Origin: JBOGWP01 sp050693875
Lineage (GTDB): Bacteria > Actinomycetota > CADDZG01 > JAHWKV01 > JBOGWP01
Length of the DNA: 34,810 nt
Assembly: GCA_050693875.1 (NCBI GenBank)
Contig: JBOGWP010000079.1
Span: forward strand, 1 to 34,810
Direction: 5' to 3'
This document shows positions 8,257 through 15,246 of this stretch, one piece after another (within the stretch, counting starts at the first letter, position 1; each line of letters begins with the position of its first letter). The position numbers and the translations under genes are program-made. The notes below the pieces were generated by a model that was not told the DNA's origin, did not search any database, and saw only the letters and a program-made list of their open reading frames with translations.

Positions 8257-8919
8257 GTGGGTGGCGCCCGCGCCCCCGACGGGAGTCCGGTCGAGCTGTA
8301 CGCGCGCCTCCCACCGCTGGGCGAGCCCGAGCTGATTCACGGCGCGCTGCCTCGGGGGGCCGAGGTCCTCGAGCTCGGCTGCGGGACCGGGCGCATCACC
8401 GACCGACTCATCGAGTACGGCCACCCGGTGGTCGGCGTGGACCAGTCGCCGGAGATGCTTGCGCACGTCCGGCGGGGAGCAATCGTCCAGGCAGACATCG
8501 AGGGCCTCGATCTCGGCCGCCAATTCCACGGCGTGGTGCTGCCAAGCCATCTCGTCAACACCCTCGACGACGGCCGGCGGCGAGCCTTCCTCGAGACATG
8601 CCGGCGACACGTCCGCCCGGACGGGCTGGTGCTCGCCGAGCGCTACGATCCGGAATGGGCGAGCGCGCCGCGACCGGCACGGTGGAGGCAAGCGGGCGTG
8701 GTCTTCATGCTGCGGGAACCGAAGAGGATCGGCGCCGTCCTCTCGGCGACGATGGAGTACCGCATCGGCTGGCGGCGTTGGTCGCACCGCTTCGAGGCCC
8801 GCATCTTCGACGACGGCGAGCTTGCCGCCGAGCTGGACCGCGCCGGCCTGGAGCTGGCGGGATTCATCGGTGCGCGGGGCACCTGGCCGCCGGCGCGGCC
8901 CCGCGCCTCAGCCGGATAG
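8257..8919 (+). CDS. Class I SAM-dependent methyltransferase
   Basis: A 220-residue protein with a Rossmann-type methyltransferase fold. Motif I is VLELGCGTGRITDRL (SAM-binding glycine loop), followed by VVGVDQSPEMLAHVR (acidic residue binding the ribose) and later HGVVLPSHLVNTL. The C-terminal half has a Trp- and Arg-rich region that may define substrate specificity; no substrate can be assigned. The start at GTG 8257 is tentative: no clear ribosome binding site precedes it and the frame is open back to the VOC stop at 8199. It converges on hemH, and the two genes overlap by 12 bp at their 3' ends. Confidence 0.78.
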   Translation: MGGARAPDGSPVELYARLPPLGEPELIHGALPRGAEVLELGCGTGRITDRLIEYGHPVVGVDQSPEMLAHVRRGAIVQADIEGLDLGRQFHGVVLPSHLVNTLDDGRRRAFLETCRRHVRPDGLVLAERYDPEWASAPRPARWRQAGVVFMLREPKRIGAVLSATMEYRIGWRRWSHRFEARIFDDGELAAELDRAGLELAGFIGARGTWPPARPRASAG

Positions 8920-9825
8920 TCCTTCCCGGACGATCACTGCCAGCGTCTGGATGAAGTCCGGATCGTCGTTCGGCGAGTCGACGCGCCGCAACTCCAGCCC
9001 GAGCTTCGCCGCGCGCTCGGCGCACTCGACATCGACGTCGTAGAGAACCTCGAGGTGGTCGGCGACGAAACCGATCGGTGCGACCACCACATGGTGGCCG
9101 CCTTCGCCGGCGAAGGCGTCGAGGCGGTCGAGAACATCCGGCCCGAGCCAGGGCTCCCCGGTGTGGCTTGCGCTCTGGAAGGCGAGCTCCCAGTGCGGCG
9201 TCCCGGCCGTCTCGGCGACAAGCCGGGACGAGTCGAGGAGCTGATCGCGGTACGGGTCTGCCTCGTCGAGGATCCGCGCGGGGAGGCTGTGGGCGGTGAA
9301 GAGCACGCGCAGCTTCGGATCCGCGGCGTTCCAGCCGTCGAGAGCACGACGCAGATTGCGGGCGGCGAACGCCACGAAGCCGGGATCGGCGTACCACGAG
9401 GGGATCATCCGGACCTCGAACTTCCCCTCCACAGCCTCCCGTGCCGCATGGAGGCGCAACGCGTAGCCGCCGATGCTGATGCGCGAGAAGTGCGGCGCGA
9501 GCACGAGCCCGATCACGCGCTCCGCGCCGTCGGCGCGGATCTCGGCCACTGCCTCGCGGATGAAGGGGTGCCAGTGCTTCATGCCGACATAGGTCCGGTA
9601 GGCGCCCGGTGATGCCGCGTCGAGCACGCCCTGGAGGGCGGCGGCCTGTCGCCTCGTGATCTCGGTGAGGGGCGAGCCACCGCCGATCCGCTCGTACCGT
9701 GCCCGCAGGTCGGCTAGCGCCCCCGCGGAGGGCGCCCGCCCGCCGCGGATCTCGGTGTAGTAGGGCTCGACCTCGTCGAGGCTGCGAGGGCTCCCGTAGG
9801 CCATCAGGAGCACCGCGGTGCTCAT
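8908..9825 (-). CDS. hemH: Ferrochelatase, probably coproporphyrin III ferrochelatase (CpfC)
   Basis: HemH inserts ferrous iron into the porphyrin. Because HemQ is present in the same window, the substrate is inferred to be coproporphyrin III. The 305-residue protein has AVLLMAYGSPRSLDEV at the start, the catalytic His179 in LFTAHSLP and Glu259 in IGFVADHLEVLYDVDVE, which match the His/Glu pair of Gram-positive ferrochelatases. Length and the missing C-terminal extension fit the soluble monomeric type. It lies 28 bp behind hemE. No [2Fe-2S] cysteine cluster, found in some actinobacterial and animal ferrochelatases, is evident. Confidence 0.95.
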   Translation of the reverse strand: MSTAVLLMAYGSPRSLDEVEPYYTEIRGGRAPSAGALADLRARYERIGGGSPLTEITRRQAAALQGVLDAASPGAYRTYVGMKHWHPFIREAVAEIRADGAERVIGLVLAPHFSRISIGGYALRLHAAREAVEGKFEVRMIPSWYADPGFVAFAARNLRRALDGWNAADPKLRVLFTAHSLPARILDEADPYRDQLLDSSRLVAETAGTPHWELAFQSASHTGEPWLGPDVLDRLDAFAGEGGHHVVVAPIGFVADHLEVLYDVDVECAERAAKLGLELRRVDSPNDDPDFIQTLAVIVREGLSG

Positions 9826-9853
9826 GGTGAAGCCAGCCCCCGCCTGGTTCGGA

Positions 9854-11095
9854 TCAGTACGCCAGGTGGTGCTCGTGGACCGTGTCCACCAGCAGCTTCA
9901 GATTCTTGAGCGGCGTGTCGGGGAGCACCCCGTGACCGAGGTTGAAGATGTGGCCCGGCCGCGCCTCGGCGCTCCGAAGCACCTCGAGGGCCCGGTGGCG
10001 CAGGACGTCAGGCGGCGCGAGCAGCGCTGCAGGGTCGAGGTTGCCCTGAATGGCGCGGTCGAAGCCGATGCGGTCCCACGCGGCGTCGAGCGGCACCCGC
10101 CAGTCCACGCCCACGACCTCCGGCTCCGGAGCCGCCATCAGCTCGAGGAAGCCGCTGGTGCCGGTGCCGAAGCTGATGCGAGGCACGTCGAGGTGGGCCG
10201 TCGCCTCGAAGATCCGCGAGGTGTAGGGAAGCACCTTGTCTTCCACGTCCTCGGGTGCCAGCGTCCCGATCCAGCTGTCGAAGATCTGGAACGCCTGCGC
10301 CCCCGCGGCCACCTGCTCGGTTAGGTAGTCGATCACCATGTCGGTGAGCTTCTGCATCAGCAGCCGCCACGCATCCGGCTGGCCGAACATGAACGCCTTC
10401 GTCTTCGAGAAGTCGCGTGTCGGGCGGCCCTCGATGAGGTAGCTCGCCAGCGTGAACGGCGCTCCCGAGAATCCGATGAGGGGAACCCTGCCGTCGAGCT
10501 CCTTGCGCAGGAGTCGGATCGTCTCGAACACGGCCGGAACCGACTCCGCGGCCTCGACCAGCTTCATGCGCTTGATCTGGGTGATGTTGCGGATCGGGTT
10601 TTCGATGACCGGGCCCACGTCGTCGACGAGCTCGAACGCGACGCCGAGCCCGGCCAGCGGCAGCATGATATCGGCGAAGAGGATCACCGCGTCGACTTCG
10701 AGCTCCCGGAGCGGCATCAGCGCGACGCGGGCGGAGAGCTCGGGTTCTCCAGCGATGTCGAGCAGGCTGTAGCGCGAACGGAGACGGCGGTAGGCGGGAA
10801 GCGAGCGCCCGGCCTGTCGCATCATCCAGATCGGCGTCACGTCGACCGGCTCGCCCCGGCAGGCCCGCAGGAAGCGAGCGGGCCGGTGGGCCGCGGCGGC
10901 CGCAGCCGGCGCGGAGCTCGTGCGAACTCGTGGGGTGTCCGGCGGCATCGCCGGCGGTGCCCCCTTGCGCCCCGGTGAGGTCTTGCGCGCGCGGGGAGTT
11001 GCGTCGGGCTTCCCACTCGCACGCGGCTTCCTGCTGGTTCCGCGTGTCCTGGGCGAACCTTTAGGAGCCGGGGAAGTGGAGCCGAGTGGAGGCAC
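9854..11095 (-). CDS. hemE: Uroporphyrinogen decarboxylase with a possible basic N-terminal extension
   Basis: HemE decarboxylates the four acetate side chains of uroporphyrinogen III to coproporphyrinogen III. The core begins near residue 70 (RFLRACRGEPVDVTPIWMMRQAGRSLPAYR) and shows the signature PIWMMRQAGR, the catalytic Asp in ILFADIMLPLAGLG and GFSGAPFTLASYLIEG. From GTG 11095 the protein has 413 residues, about 65 more than usual; the extra part is rich in Pro, Ala, Ser, Lys and Arg and looks disordered. ATG 10948 (residue 50) is a shorter alternative. A TATCGT box 8 nt before the GTG would make a leaderless transcript that includes the extension, while neither start has a good ribosome binding site, so I keep the long form with reservation. 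Confidence 0.88.
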   Translation of the reverse strand: MPPLGSTSPAPKGSPRTRGTSRKPRASGKPDATPRARKTSPGRKGAPPAMPPDTPRVRTSSAPAAAAAAHRPARFLRACRGEPVDVTPIWMMRQAGRSLPAYRRLRSRYSLLDIAGEPELSARVALMPLRELEVDAVILFADIMLPLAGLGVAFELVDDVGPVIENPIRNITQIKRMKLVEAAESVPAVFETIRLLRKELDGRVPLIGFSGAPFTLASYLIEGRPTRDFSKTKAFMFGQPDAWRLLMQKLTDMVIDYLTEQVAAGAQAFQIFDSWIGTLAPEDVEDKVLPYTSRIFEATAHLDVPRISFGTGTSGFLELMAAPEPEVVGVDWRVPLDAAWDRIGFDRAIQGNLDPAALLAPPDVLRHRALEVLRSAEARPGHIFNLGHGVLPDTPLKNLKLLVDTVHEHHLAY

Positions 11096-11103
11096 GGAGA
11101 GTC

Positions 11104-11109
11104 ACGATA
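11104..11109 (-). promoter_or_regulatory. Putative -10 box (TATCGT) of hemE-hemH
   Basis: On the minus strand TATCGT is followed by 8 nt and then GTG 11095. This is the same geometry as the boxes ahead of EamA and Uma2 and supports a leaderless hemEH mRNA beginning at the long hemE form. Confidence 0.4.
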
Positions 11110-11266
11110 CCAGCCGGTGACGCGAGGGGTTTCTCGCCGCGAGCGCCGCCGCTTCCGCTCTTCGTGCATATACGCCGAATGAGGCGGTCAGGACGAGGAG
11201 AACGCGTTGCTCGCGTCTGCCGCCATGCGTGTGGCGCTCAGCGCGAGCAGGTGCCCGGCGGCGCAC

Positions 11267-11288
11267 CGGACCAGCACAAAATGGTCCG
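11267..11288. repeat. Perfect 7-bp inverted repeat, 8-nt loop
   Basis: CGGACCA (11267-11273) and TGGTCCG (11282-11288) pair perfectly around GCACAAAA. It lies about 140 bp upstream of the 30-codon gene at 11425 and no U-run follows. It may be an operator, for example for the TetR-type regulator nearby, or a transcript hairpin; neither is shown. Confidence 0.45.
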
Positions 11289-11424
11289 AAAGGGCTACAT
11301 AGCATCGGGGCCTCCGTGCCTTCACCCCCAGCCTCCTCCGACCGATCCAATACTCGAGGCAGGGATGCGGTCGTATCCCGAGCCGAACCACCCACCCCCC
11401 TCGGCAGAGCAGAGGAGGAGCGAC

Positions 11425-11517
11425 ATGGAGTACGTCGGAGCGGTTGTCGGCGGCATCGGCCTGCTCGGCATCGTCTGGACCGCGCTGCGGGGCTTCCTCG
11501 GAGGCAGCCGCGGCTAG
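11425..11517 (+). CDS. 30-residue single-span membrane peptide
   Basis: A very short gene with an excellent Shine-Dalgarno: AGAGGAGGAGCGAC directly before the ATG. The peptide starts MEYVGAVVGGIGLLGIVWT and ends LRGFLGGSRG, giving one hydrophobic span of about 18 residues and a positively charged, glycine-rich tail. Such peptides often insert into the inner membrane with the basic end in the cytoplasm. I do not recognise a family. It stands alone, 44 bp before the convergent end of the TetR gene. The strong initiation site and clean hydrophobic pattern are the only evidence that it is expressed. Confidence 0.6.
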   Translation: MEYVGAVVGGIGLLGIVWTALRGFLGGSRG

Positions 11518-11561
11518 CACCATGGAACCCGAGGTTCCGGCAGTCACTGGGAGGCGGCGGC

Positions 11562-12251
11562 TTAGATGGTCGCTGCCTTCCCGCGTCCGCGGCTCGTTCC
11601 ATCCCGAAATGCTCGTCGAGGGCGCGCCGACGTCGCTGGAGCAGGTCTTCGTTCGGACTCCCGGGCGCCGAGTGCTCGGAGGCAGTATTCGGCGACGAAG
11701 GCGCAGAGCTCCTCGACCGGCTGGTCGAAGCGCCGTGACAGGTCCAGCCGGGCGAAGTGGTACACGATCGCCACCACGCCATGCGCGGCCATCATGGGAT
11801 CTGCTGGGGCGATTCGGCCCGCGGCGATGGCGGCCTCGATGTGGCGTGCAGTATCGCTGGCGATGATCTCCTGCGCTTCCTCGATCAGCGAGGAGAAGCG
11901 CTCCTGAGCCCCCGCAAACCTCAGCAGCACCGCAAGGTGCTGGTTCTCGCGGAAGAAGCGTAACGAGGCGGTGATGCCACCGGCGATGCGCTCGACCGGG
12001 TCCTGCTCGTTCTCAATCTCCCGGGCCTGGGTCCGCCGCAGATCGTCGCGGGTCGATGCGACGATCTCCTTGAAGAGCGCCTCCTTGTTCTCGAAGTACC
12101 AGTAGAAGAGGCCCTTGGCGACGCCGGCCGAGCGGACGATGTCGGCGACCCGCGTGGCGTCGTAGCCGCTGCGCGAGAAGAGCCGGGCGGCTTCGGACAT
12201 GAGCTGCTTCTTGCGAAGCTTGCCCTGGCGGGTGAGTCGCCTCGACGCCAT
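11562..12251 (-). CDS. TetR/AcrR-family transcriptional regulator
   Basis: A 229-residue regulator. The N-terminal DNA-binding helix-turn-helix spans about residues 10-58: AARLFSRSGYDATRVADIV, then RSAGVAKGLFYWYFENKEALF, the classical TetR signature. The rest is the all-helical ligand-binding and dimerisation domain, and the last 30 residues are Arg/Pro/Ala-rich and probably disordered. Ligand and targets are unknown. The start at ATG 12251 fits the family; no clear promoter or ribosome binding site precedes it. Neighbours are the small membrane peptide gene (convergent) and the Rieske gene (upstream, same strand), with a hairpin between it and the latter. Confidence 0.9.
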   Translation of the reverse strand: MASRRLTRQGKLRKKQLMSEAARLFSRSGYDATRVADIVRSAGVAKGLFYWYFENKEALFKEIVASTRDDLRRTQAREIENEQDPVERIAGGITASLRFFRENQHLAVLLRFAGAQERFSSLIEEAQEIIASDTARHIEAAIAAGRIAPADPMMAAHGVVAIVYHFARLDLSRRFDQPVEELCAFVAEYCLRALGARESERRPAPATSARPRRAFRDGTSRGRGKAATI

Positions 12252-12301
12252 GGCACGAGCATGGCGCCGGAACCGAGGTCCCGCAACCGCCCTCGCGGCG
12301 C

Positions 12302-12321
12302 GCCTGCCGGACCGGGCAGGC
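12302..12321 (-). terminator. Hairpin behind the Rieske gene
   Basis: GCCTGCC and GGCAGGC pair perfectly around a 6-nt loop, beginning 3 bp behind the Rieske stop codon. No T-run follows, as is common in high-GC bacteria, so termination is plausible but not certain. It separates the ferritin-like/Rieske operon from the TetR gene. Confidence 0.5.
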
Positions 12322-12324
12322 CGC

Positions 12325-12711
12325 CTACGAGTCGAGCTCGACCACGATCCAGCCGTCCTCCTCGCGGCAGGGATAAAGGGGGAGCGAGAGGTCCCCCACC
12401 TCTTCGAGCTTCCACTTCGGATACACCCGCGACGGATAGAGGTTCTCGCCCGTCTTCAGGTCGAACAGGTAGTGGTGCTTGGGGCAGTCGACCGCCCCCT
12501 CTCGGATCGTCCCGTCGGCAAGGCGCGCCTGCTCGTGGGGGCACAGCGGCTCGGCCGCGGCGACCTCCCCCGAGCGCAGGCGGGCGAGGAGCACCGGCAC
12601 CCGGCCCTCGATGCGAACCTGCCGGAGGGCGCCCGGGGGCAGCTCGTTGGAGCGAAGCGCTCGAACGGCCTCGGCCGCCCCCGGCTGGGCGCCGATGGGT
12701 GCGGTGCTCAG
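12325..12711 (-). CDS. Rieske [2Fe-2S] protein, apparent CTG start
   Basis: A 128-residue single-domain Rieske protein. The cluster ligands are visible as Cys57 and His59 in PLCPHEQARLADG and Cys76 and His79 in VDCPKHHYLFDLKTG, with the usual 16-residue spacing, followed by a conserved Gly-Glu-Asn turn. Such proteins carry single electrons. The domain begins at about residue 18, yet no ATG, GTG or TTG exists in frame upstream for at least 35 codons. The only fitting initiator is CTG 12711, which overlaps the stop of the ferritin-like gene as CTGA, mirroring the ATGA and GTGA overlaps elsewhere in the window. The first internal GTG would cut into the domain. Co-transcription with the Dps-like ferritin suggests that it passes electrons to or from stored iron (inference). 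Confidence 0.82.
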   Translation of the reverse strand: MSTAPIGAQPGAAEAVRALRSNELPPGALRQVRIEGRVPVLLARLRSGEVAAAEPLCPHEQARLADGTIREGAVDCPKHHYLFDLKTGENLYPSRVYPKWKLEEVGDLSLPLYPCREEDGWIVVELDS

Positions 12712-13301
12712 TGCCCGATGTCTGCGCTCATGAACCGGGCGACGTACGGCGACTCGCCCGGCGTGGCGCGGCGGAAGTGGCCGGACGGTCCCTCGCCGAG
12801 GAACTCCGAGAACCAGGCCTCGTGCTCGATCTCTTCGTTCAGGATGGCCAGGGCGAGATCGTAGGTTCGGTGGTCCTTCCCCGCCGTGAAGTTGCAGATG
12901 TCGGTGTAGGTGCGGATCGCACAGCGCTCCGCCTCGACGAGGACGGTCAGCAGGTCCTTCAGCGAGCCGCCCGTCGGCGACATGCCGCCGGCAAGCGAGT
13001 CGGGAAGGTAGGCGTCGGGGCAGCCGGCGCGGTCGGCGAAGGTCCTGATGTCGCGCGGCAGCTCTCCGCCCAGTTCGTAGATGCGCGGGGTGATCGCCTC
13101 GAAGTGGTTCCGGTCCTCGATGCGGGCGTCCTCGATGATCTCCTTGAGGCCCTCGCCCTCCATCCCGATCGAGGCCACGCGAAGGATCGTGTAGTAGTAG
13201 AAGGTCGTGAACTCGGCGCCTGCGGCGGCGACGAGCTTGTCGAGGAGGACGCCGACGTCGATGCCGGCGTCCTCCACCATCTGACGGGCAACCTTTCCCA
13301 T
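12708..13301 (-). CDS. Dps-like ferritin-superfamily protein (DPSL/thioferritin type)
   Basis: A 197-residue four-helix-bundle protein. Candidate di-iron ligands are Glu30 in AAAGAEFTTFYYY, Glu63 and His66 in IEDRNHFEAI, and Glu157 and His160 in LNEEIEHEAWF. Cys94 and Cys127 (EAERCAIRTY) lie where the Dps-like thioferritins carry their conserved Cys pair, and Cys136 is an extra one. This class assembles into 12-subunit cages and oxidises Fe(II) with peroxide in the members studied. AAGGAGGAGCAC right before ATG 13301 is a strong ribosome binding site. The gene diverges from gatC and overlaps the Rieske gene. Bacterioferritin or general ferritin-like is the alternative label. Confidence 0.83.
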   Translation of the reverse strand: MGKVARQMVEDAGIDVGVLLDKLVAAAGAEFTTFYYYTILRVASIGMEGEGLKEIIEDARIEDRNHFEAITPRIYELGGELPRDIRTFADRAGCPDAYLPDSLAGGMSPTGGSLKDLLTVLVEAERCAIRTYTDICNFTAGKDHRTYDLALAILNEEIEHEAWFSEFLGEGPSGHFRRATPGESPYVARFMSADIGH

Positions 13302-13456
13302 GTGCTCCTCCTTGTCCCTCCCGTTGGTCGAGTGCTTTGTTCCCGCGCCTGCGCCTGTCGCACCACCCCCTCCTGCCCGGTCGGGCGACCGTCGCGAAGC
13401 GCATAGTCTCCGGCACCCGGACGCGCGGCGCAAAGGGGAGAGGCCGCACCTGCTCG

Positions 13457-13462
13457 TACAAT
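13457..13462 (+). promoter_or_regulatory. Putative -10 box (TACAAT) of gatCAB
   Basis: TACAAT is followed by 9 nt and the gatC ATG at 13472, without a Shine-Dalgarno. The gatCAB mRNA would therefore be leaderless or have a leader of two or three bases. No clear -35 is seen. Confidence 0.55.
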
Positions 13463-13471
13463 GCCTGCGCG

Positions 13472-13777
13472 ATGCCGATCTCACCCGGAGACGTCCGACA
13501 CGTGGCCCGGCTCGCGCGCCTCGCGCTCTCCGACGAGGACGTGGAGCTCTTCAGGGAGCAGCTCGGGCGCATCCTCGAGCATGCCGAACGGGTGACGTCG
13601 CTCGATACGGACGACGTTCCGCCGACCTCGCACGCCATACCGCTGACCAACGTCTTCCGCCCCGACGAGCCCGGCGTGCCCGTTCCCTCGATCACCCAGG
13701 AGGAGGCGCTGTCGCAGGCGCCTGCGCCCGAGGCCGGGCATTTCCGTGTGCCGAGGATCCTCGAGGACGACGCATGA
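13472..13777 (+). CDS. gatC: Asp-tRNA(Asn)/Glu-tRNA(Gln) amidotransferase subunit C
   Basis: GatC is the small subunit that wraps around GatA and stabilises the GatCAB amidotransferase. The 101-residue protein has DVRHVARLARLALSDEDVE, the usual GatC N-terminal helix, then LGRILEHAERVTSLDTDDVPP and a C-terminal FRVPRILEDDA tail. ATG 13472 is chosen because it gives the family N-terminus and sits 9 nt behind TACAAT; the frame is open upstream but that part is unlike GatC. Its stop overlaps gatA (ATGA). Confidence 0.95.
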   Translation: MPISPGDVRHVARLARLALSDEDVELFREQLGRILEHAERVTSLDTDDVPPTSHAIPLTNVFRPDEPGVPVPSITQEEALSQAPAPEAGHFRVPRILEDDA

Positions 13778-15246
13778 CGGAGCTGTGGCGGGAGACCGCG
13801 GCGGCGCTCGCCGGTCGGATCCGCCGGCGGGAGGTCAGCGCGAGCGAGGTCACCGAATCCGTCCTCGCCCGGATCGACGAGGTCGAGGCGAAGGTCAAGG
13901 CCTTCCTTGCGCTGACCGGCGACCGGGCGCGCGCGCAGGCGGCGGCCGTCGACGAGGCGTTGCGTTCGGGCGAGCCGATCTCGCCGATCGCGGGGGTGCC
14001 GCTCGCGCTGAAGGACATCATCTGCACCCGCGGCATCCCCTCGACTGCGGCGTCGCGCATCCTCGAGGGATACGTGCCGCCCTACTCCGCAACGGTGGCG
14101 CGGCGCCTCGACGACGCCGGGCTGCCGATGGTGGGCAAGACGAACCTCGACGAGTTCGCGATGGGTTCGTCGACCGAGAACTCCGCCTACTTCCCCACAC
14201 GCAACCCCTGGGATCTGGAGCGGGTGCCGGGCGGCTCGTCGGGAGGCAGCGCCGCAGCGGTGGCGGCGGGGGAGGCGATCTGGGCGCTCGGCACCGACAC
14301 CGGCGGCAGCATCCGCCAGCCGGCGTCGCTGTGCGGCGTGGTGGGGATCAAGCCCACCTACGGGCTCGTCTCGCGCTTCGGGCTGATCGCCTTCGCCTCG
14401 TCGCTCGACCAGGCCGGGCCGATCACCCGCGACGTGCGCGACGCCGCGCTTCTCATGCAGGCGATCGCCGGGCACGACCCCGCCGACGCCACCTCGCTCC
14501 CCGGCGGCGTTCCCGACCACGTCGCTGCGCTCGAGGGCGGCGTGGAGGGACTGCGCGTCGGCGTGGTGCGCGAGCTGGTCGGCGAGGGGGTGCAGGAGGG
14601 CGTTCGCACCTGGATCGAGGAGAGCGTCCGTCGCCTGGAGAAGCTGGGGGCCGAGATCGGGGAGGTGTCGCTTCCCACCTTCGATTACGGCATCGACGCG
14701 TACTATCTGATCGCCCCCGCGGAGGCCTCGGCCAACCTCGCCCGCTACGACGGGGTGCGCTACGGCCTGCGCGTCGACGGCCCCGACGTGGTGCGGATGA
14801 GCTCCCGCAGCAGGGACGCCGGACTCGGAACCGAGGTCAAGCGGCGGATCATGCTCGGCACGTACGCCCTGTCGGCCGGCTACTACGACGCCTACTACGG
14901 GAAGGCCCAGAAGGTGCGCACGCTTATCGCGCGCGACTTCGAGCGCGCCTACCGGAGCTTCGACCTGCTGCTGTCCCCGACCTCGCCGACGACTGCCTTC
15001 CGCCTCGGTGAGCGGCTCGAGGACCCGCTCACCATGTACCTGTCCGACGTCTGCACCGTGCCGACATCGCTCGCCGGTGCGGCGGCGATCTCGATCCCCG
15101 TCGGCCTCGCCCCCGAGGACGGAATGCCGGTGGGGATCCAGCTGATGGCGAAGGCGCTCGACGAGCCGACGATGCTGCGAGCGGCCTACGCCCTCGAGCA
15201 GGAGATGGGGTTCTCGGCCAGGCCCCCCATGTGGGAGGCGGCGTGA
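13774..15246 (+). CDS. gatA: Asp-tRNA(Asn)/Glu-tRNA(Gln) amidotransferase subunit A
   Basis: GatA is the glutaminase subunit; it frees ammonia from glutamine and channels it to GatB. The 490-residue amidase-signature protein has the Ser-cisSer-Lys triad: Lys80 in PLALKDIICTRG, cis-Ser155 in VPGGSSGGSAAA and Ser179 in GTDTGGSIRQPASLCG. The start is ATG 13774, overlapping the gatC stop; the frame is open for another 158 codons upstream, but those overlap gatC in another frame. The stop overlaps gatB (GTGA). Translational coupling fits a fixed GatCAB stoichiometry. Confidence 0.97.
   Translation: MTELWRETAAALAGRIRRREVSASEVTESVLARIDEVEAKVKAFLALTGDRARAQAAAVDEALRSGEPISPIAGVPLALKDIICTRGIPSTAASRILEGYVPPYSATVARRLDDAGLPMVGKTNLDEFAMGSSTENSAYFPTRNPWDLERVPGGSSGGSAAAVAAGEAIWALGTDTGGSIRQPASLCGVVGIKPTYGLVSRFGLIAFASSLDQAGPITRDVRDAALLMQAIAGHDPADATSLPGGVPDHVAALEGGVEGLRVGVVRELVGEGVQEGVRTWIEESVRRLEKLGAEIGEVSLPTFDYGIDAYYLIAPAEASANLARYDGVRYGLRVDGPDVVRMSSRSRDAGLGTEVKRRIMLGTYALSAGYYDAYYGKAQKVRTLIARDFERAYRSFDLLLSPTSPTTAFRLGERLEDPLTMYLSDVCTVPTSLAGAAAISIPVGLAPEDGMPVGIQLMAKALDEPTMLRAAYALEQEMGFSARPPMWEAA

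Larger units (their letters stand above)
11096..11424. other. Intergenic region between hemE and a small membrane peptide gene
   Basis: A 329-bp stretch without a gene I can support. It contains the hemE promoter candidate and one perfect inverted repeat (11267-11288). A strong ribosome binding site for the following small gene lies just before 11425. Frames crossing the stretch have no family resemblance. Confidence 0.5.

Noticed and set aside
12325..14520. A single 731-codon minus-strand protein containing the Rieske domain
   Set aside because: The upstream part is antisense to gatC and gatA and overlaps the ferritin-like gene in another frame; only the last 128 codons have a family match.
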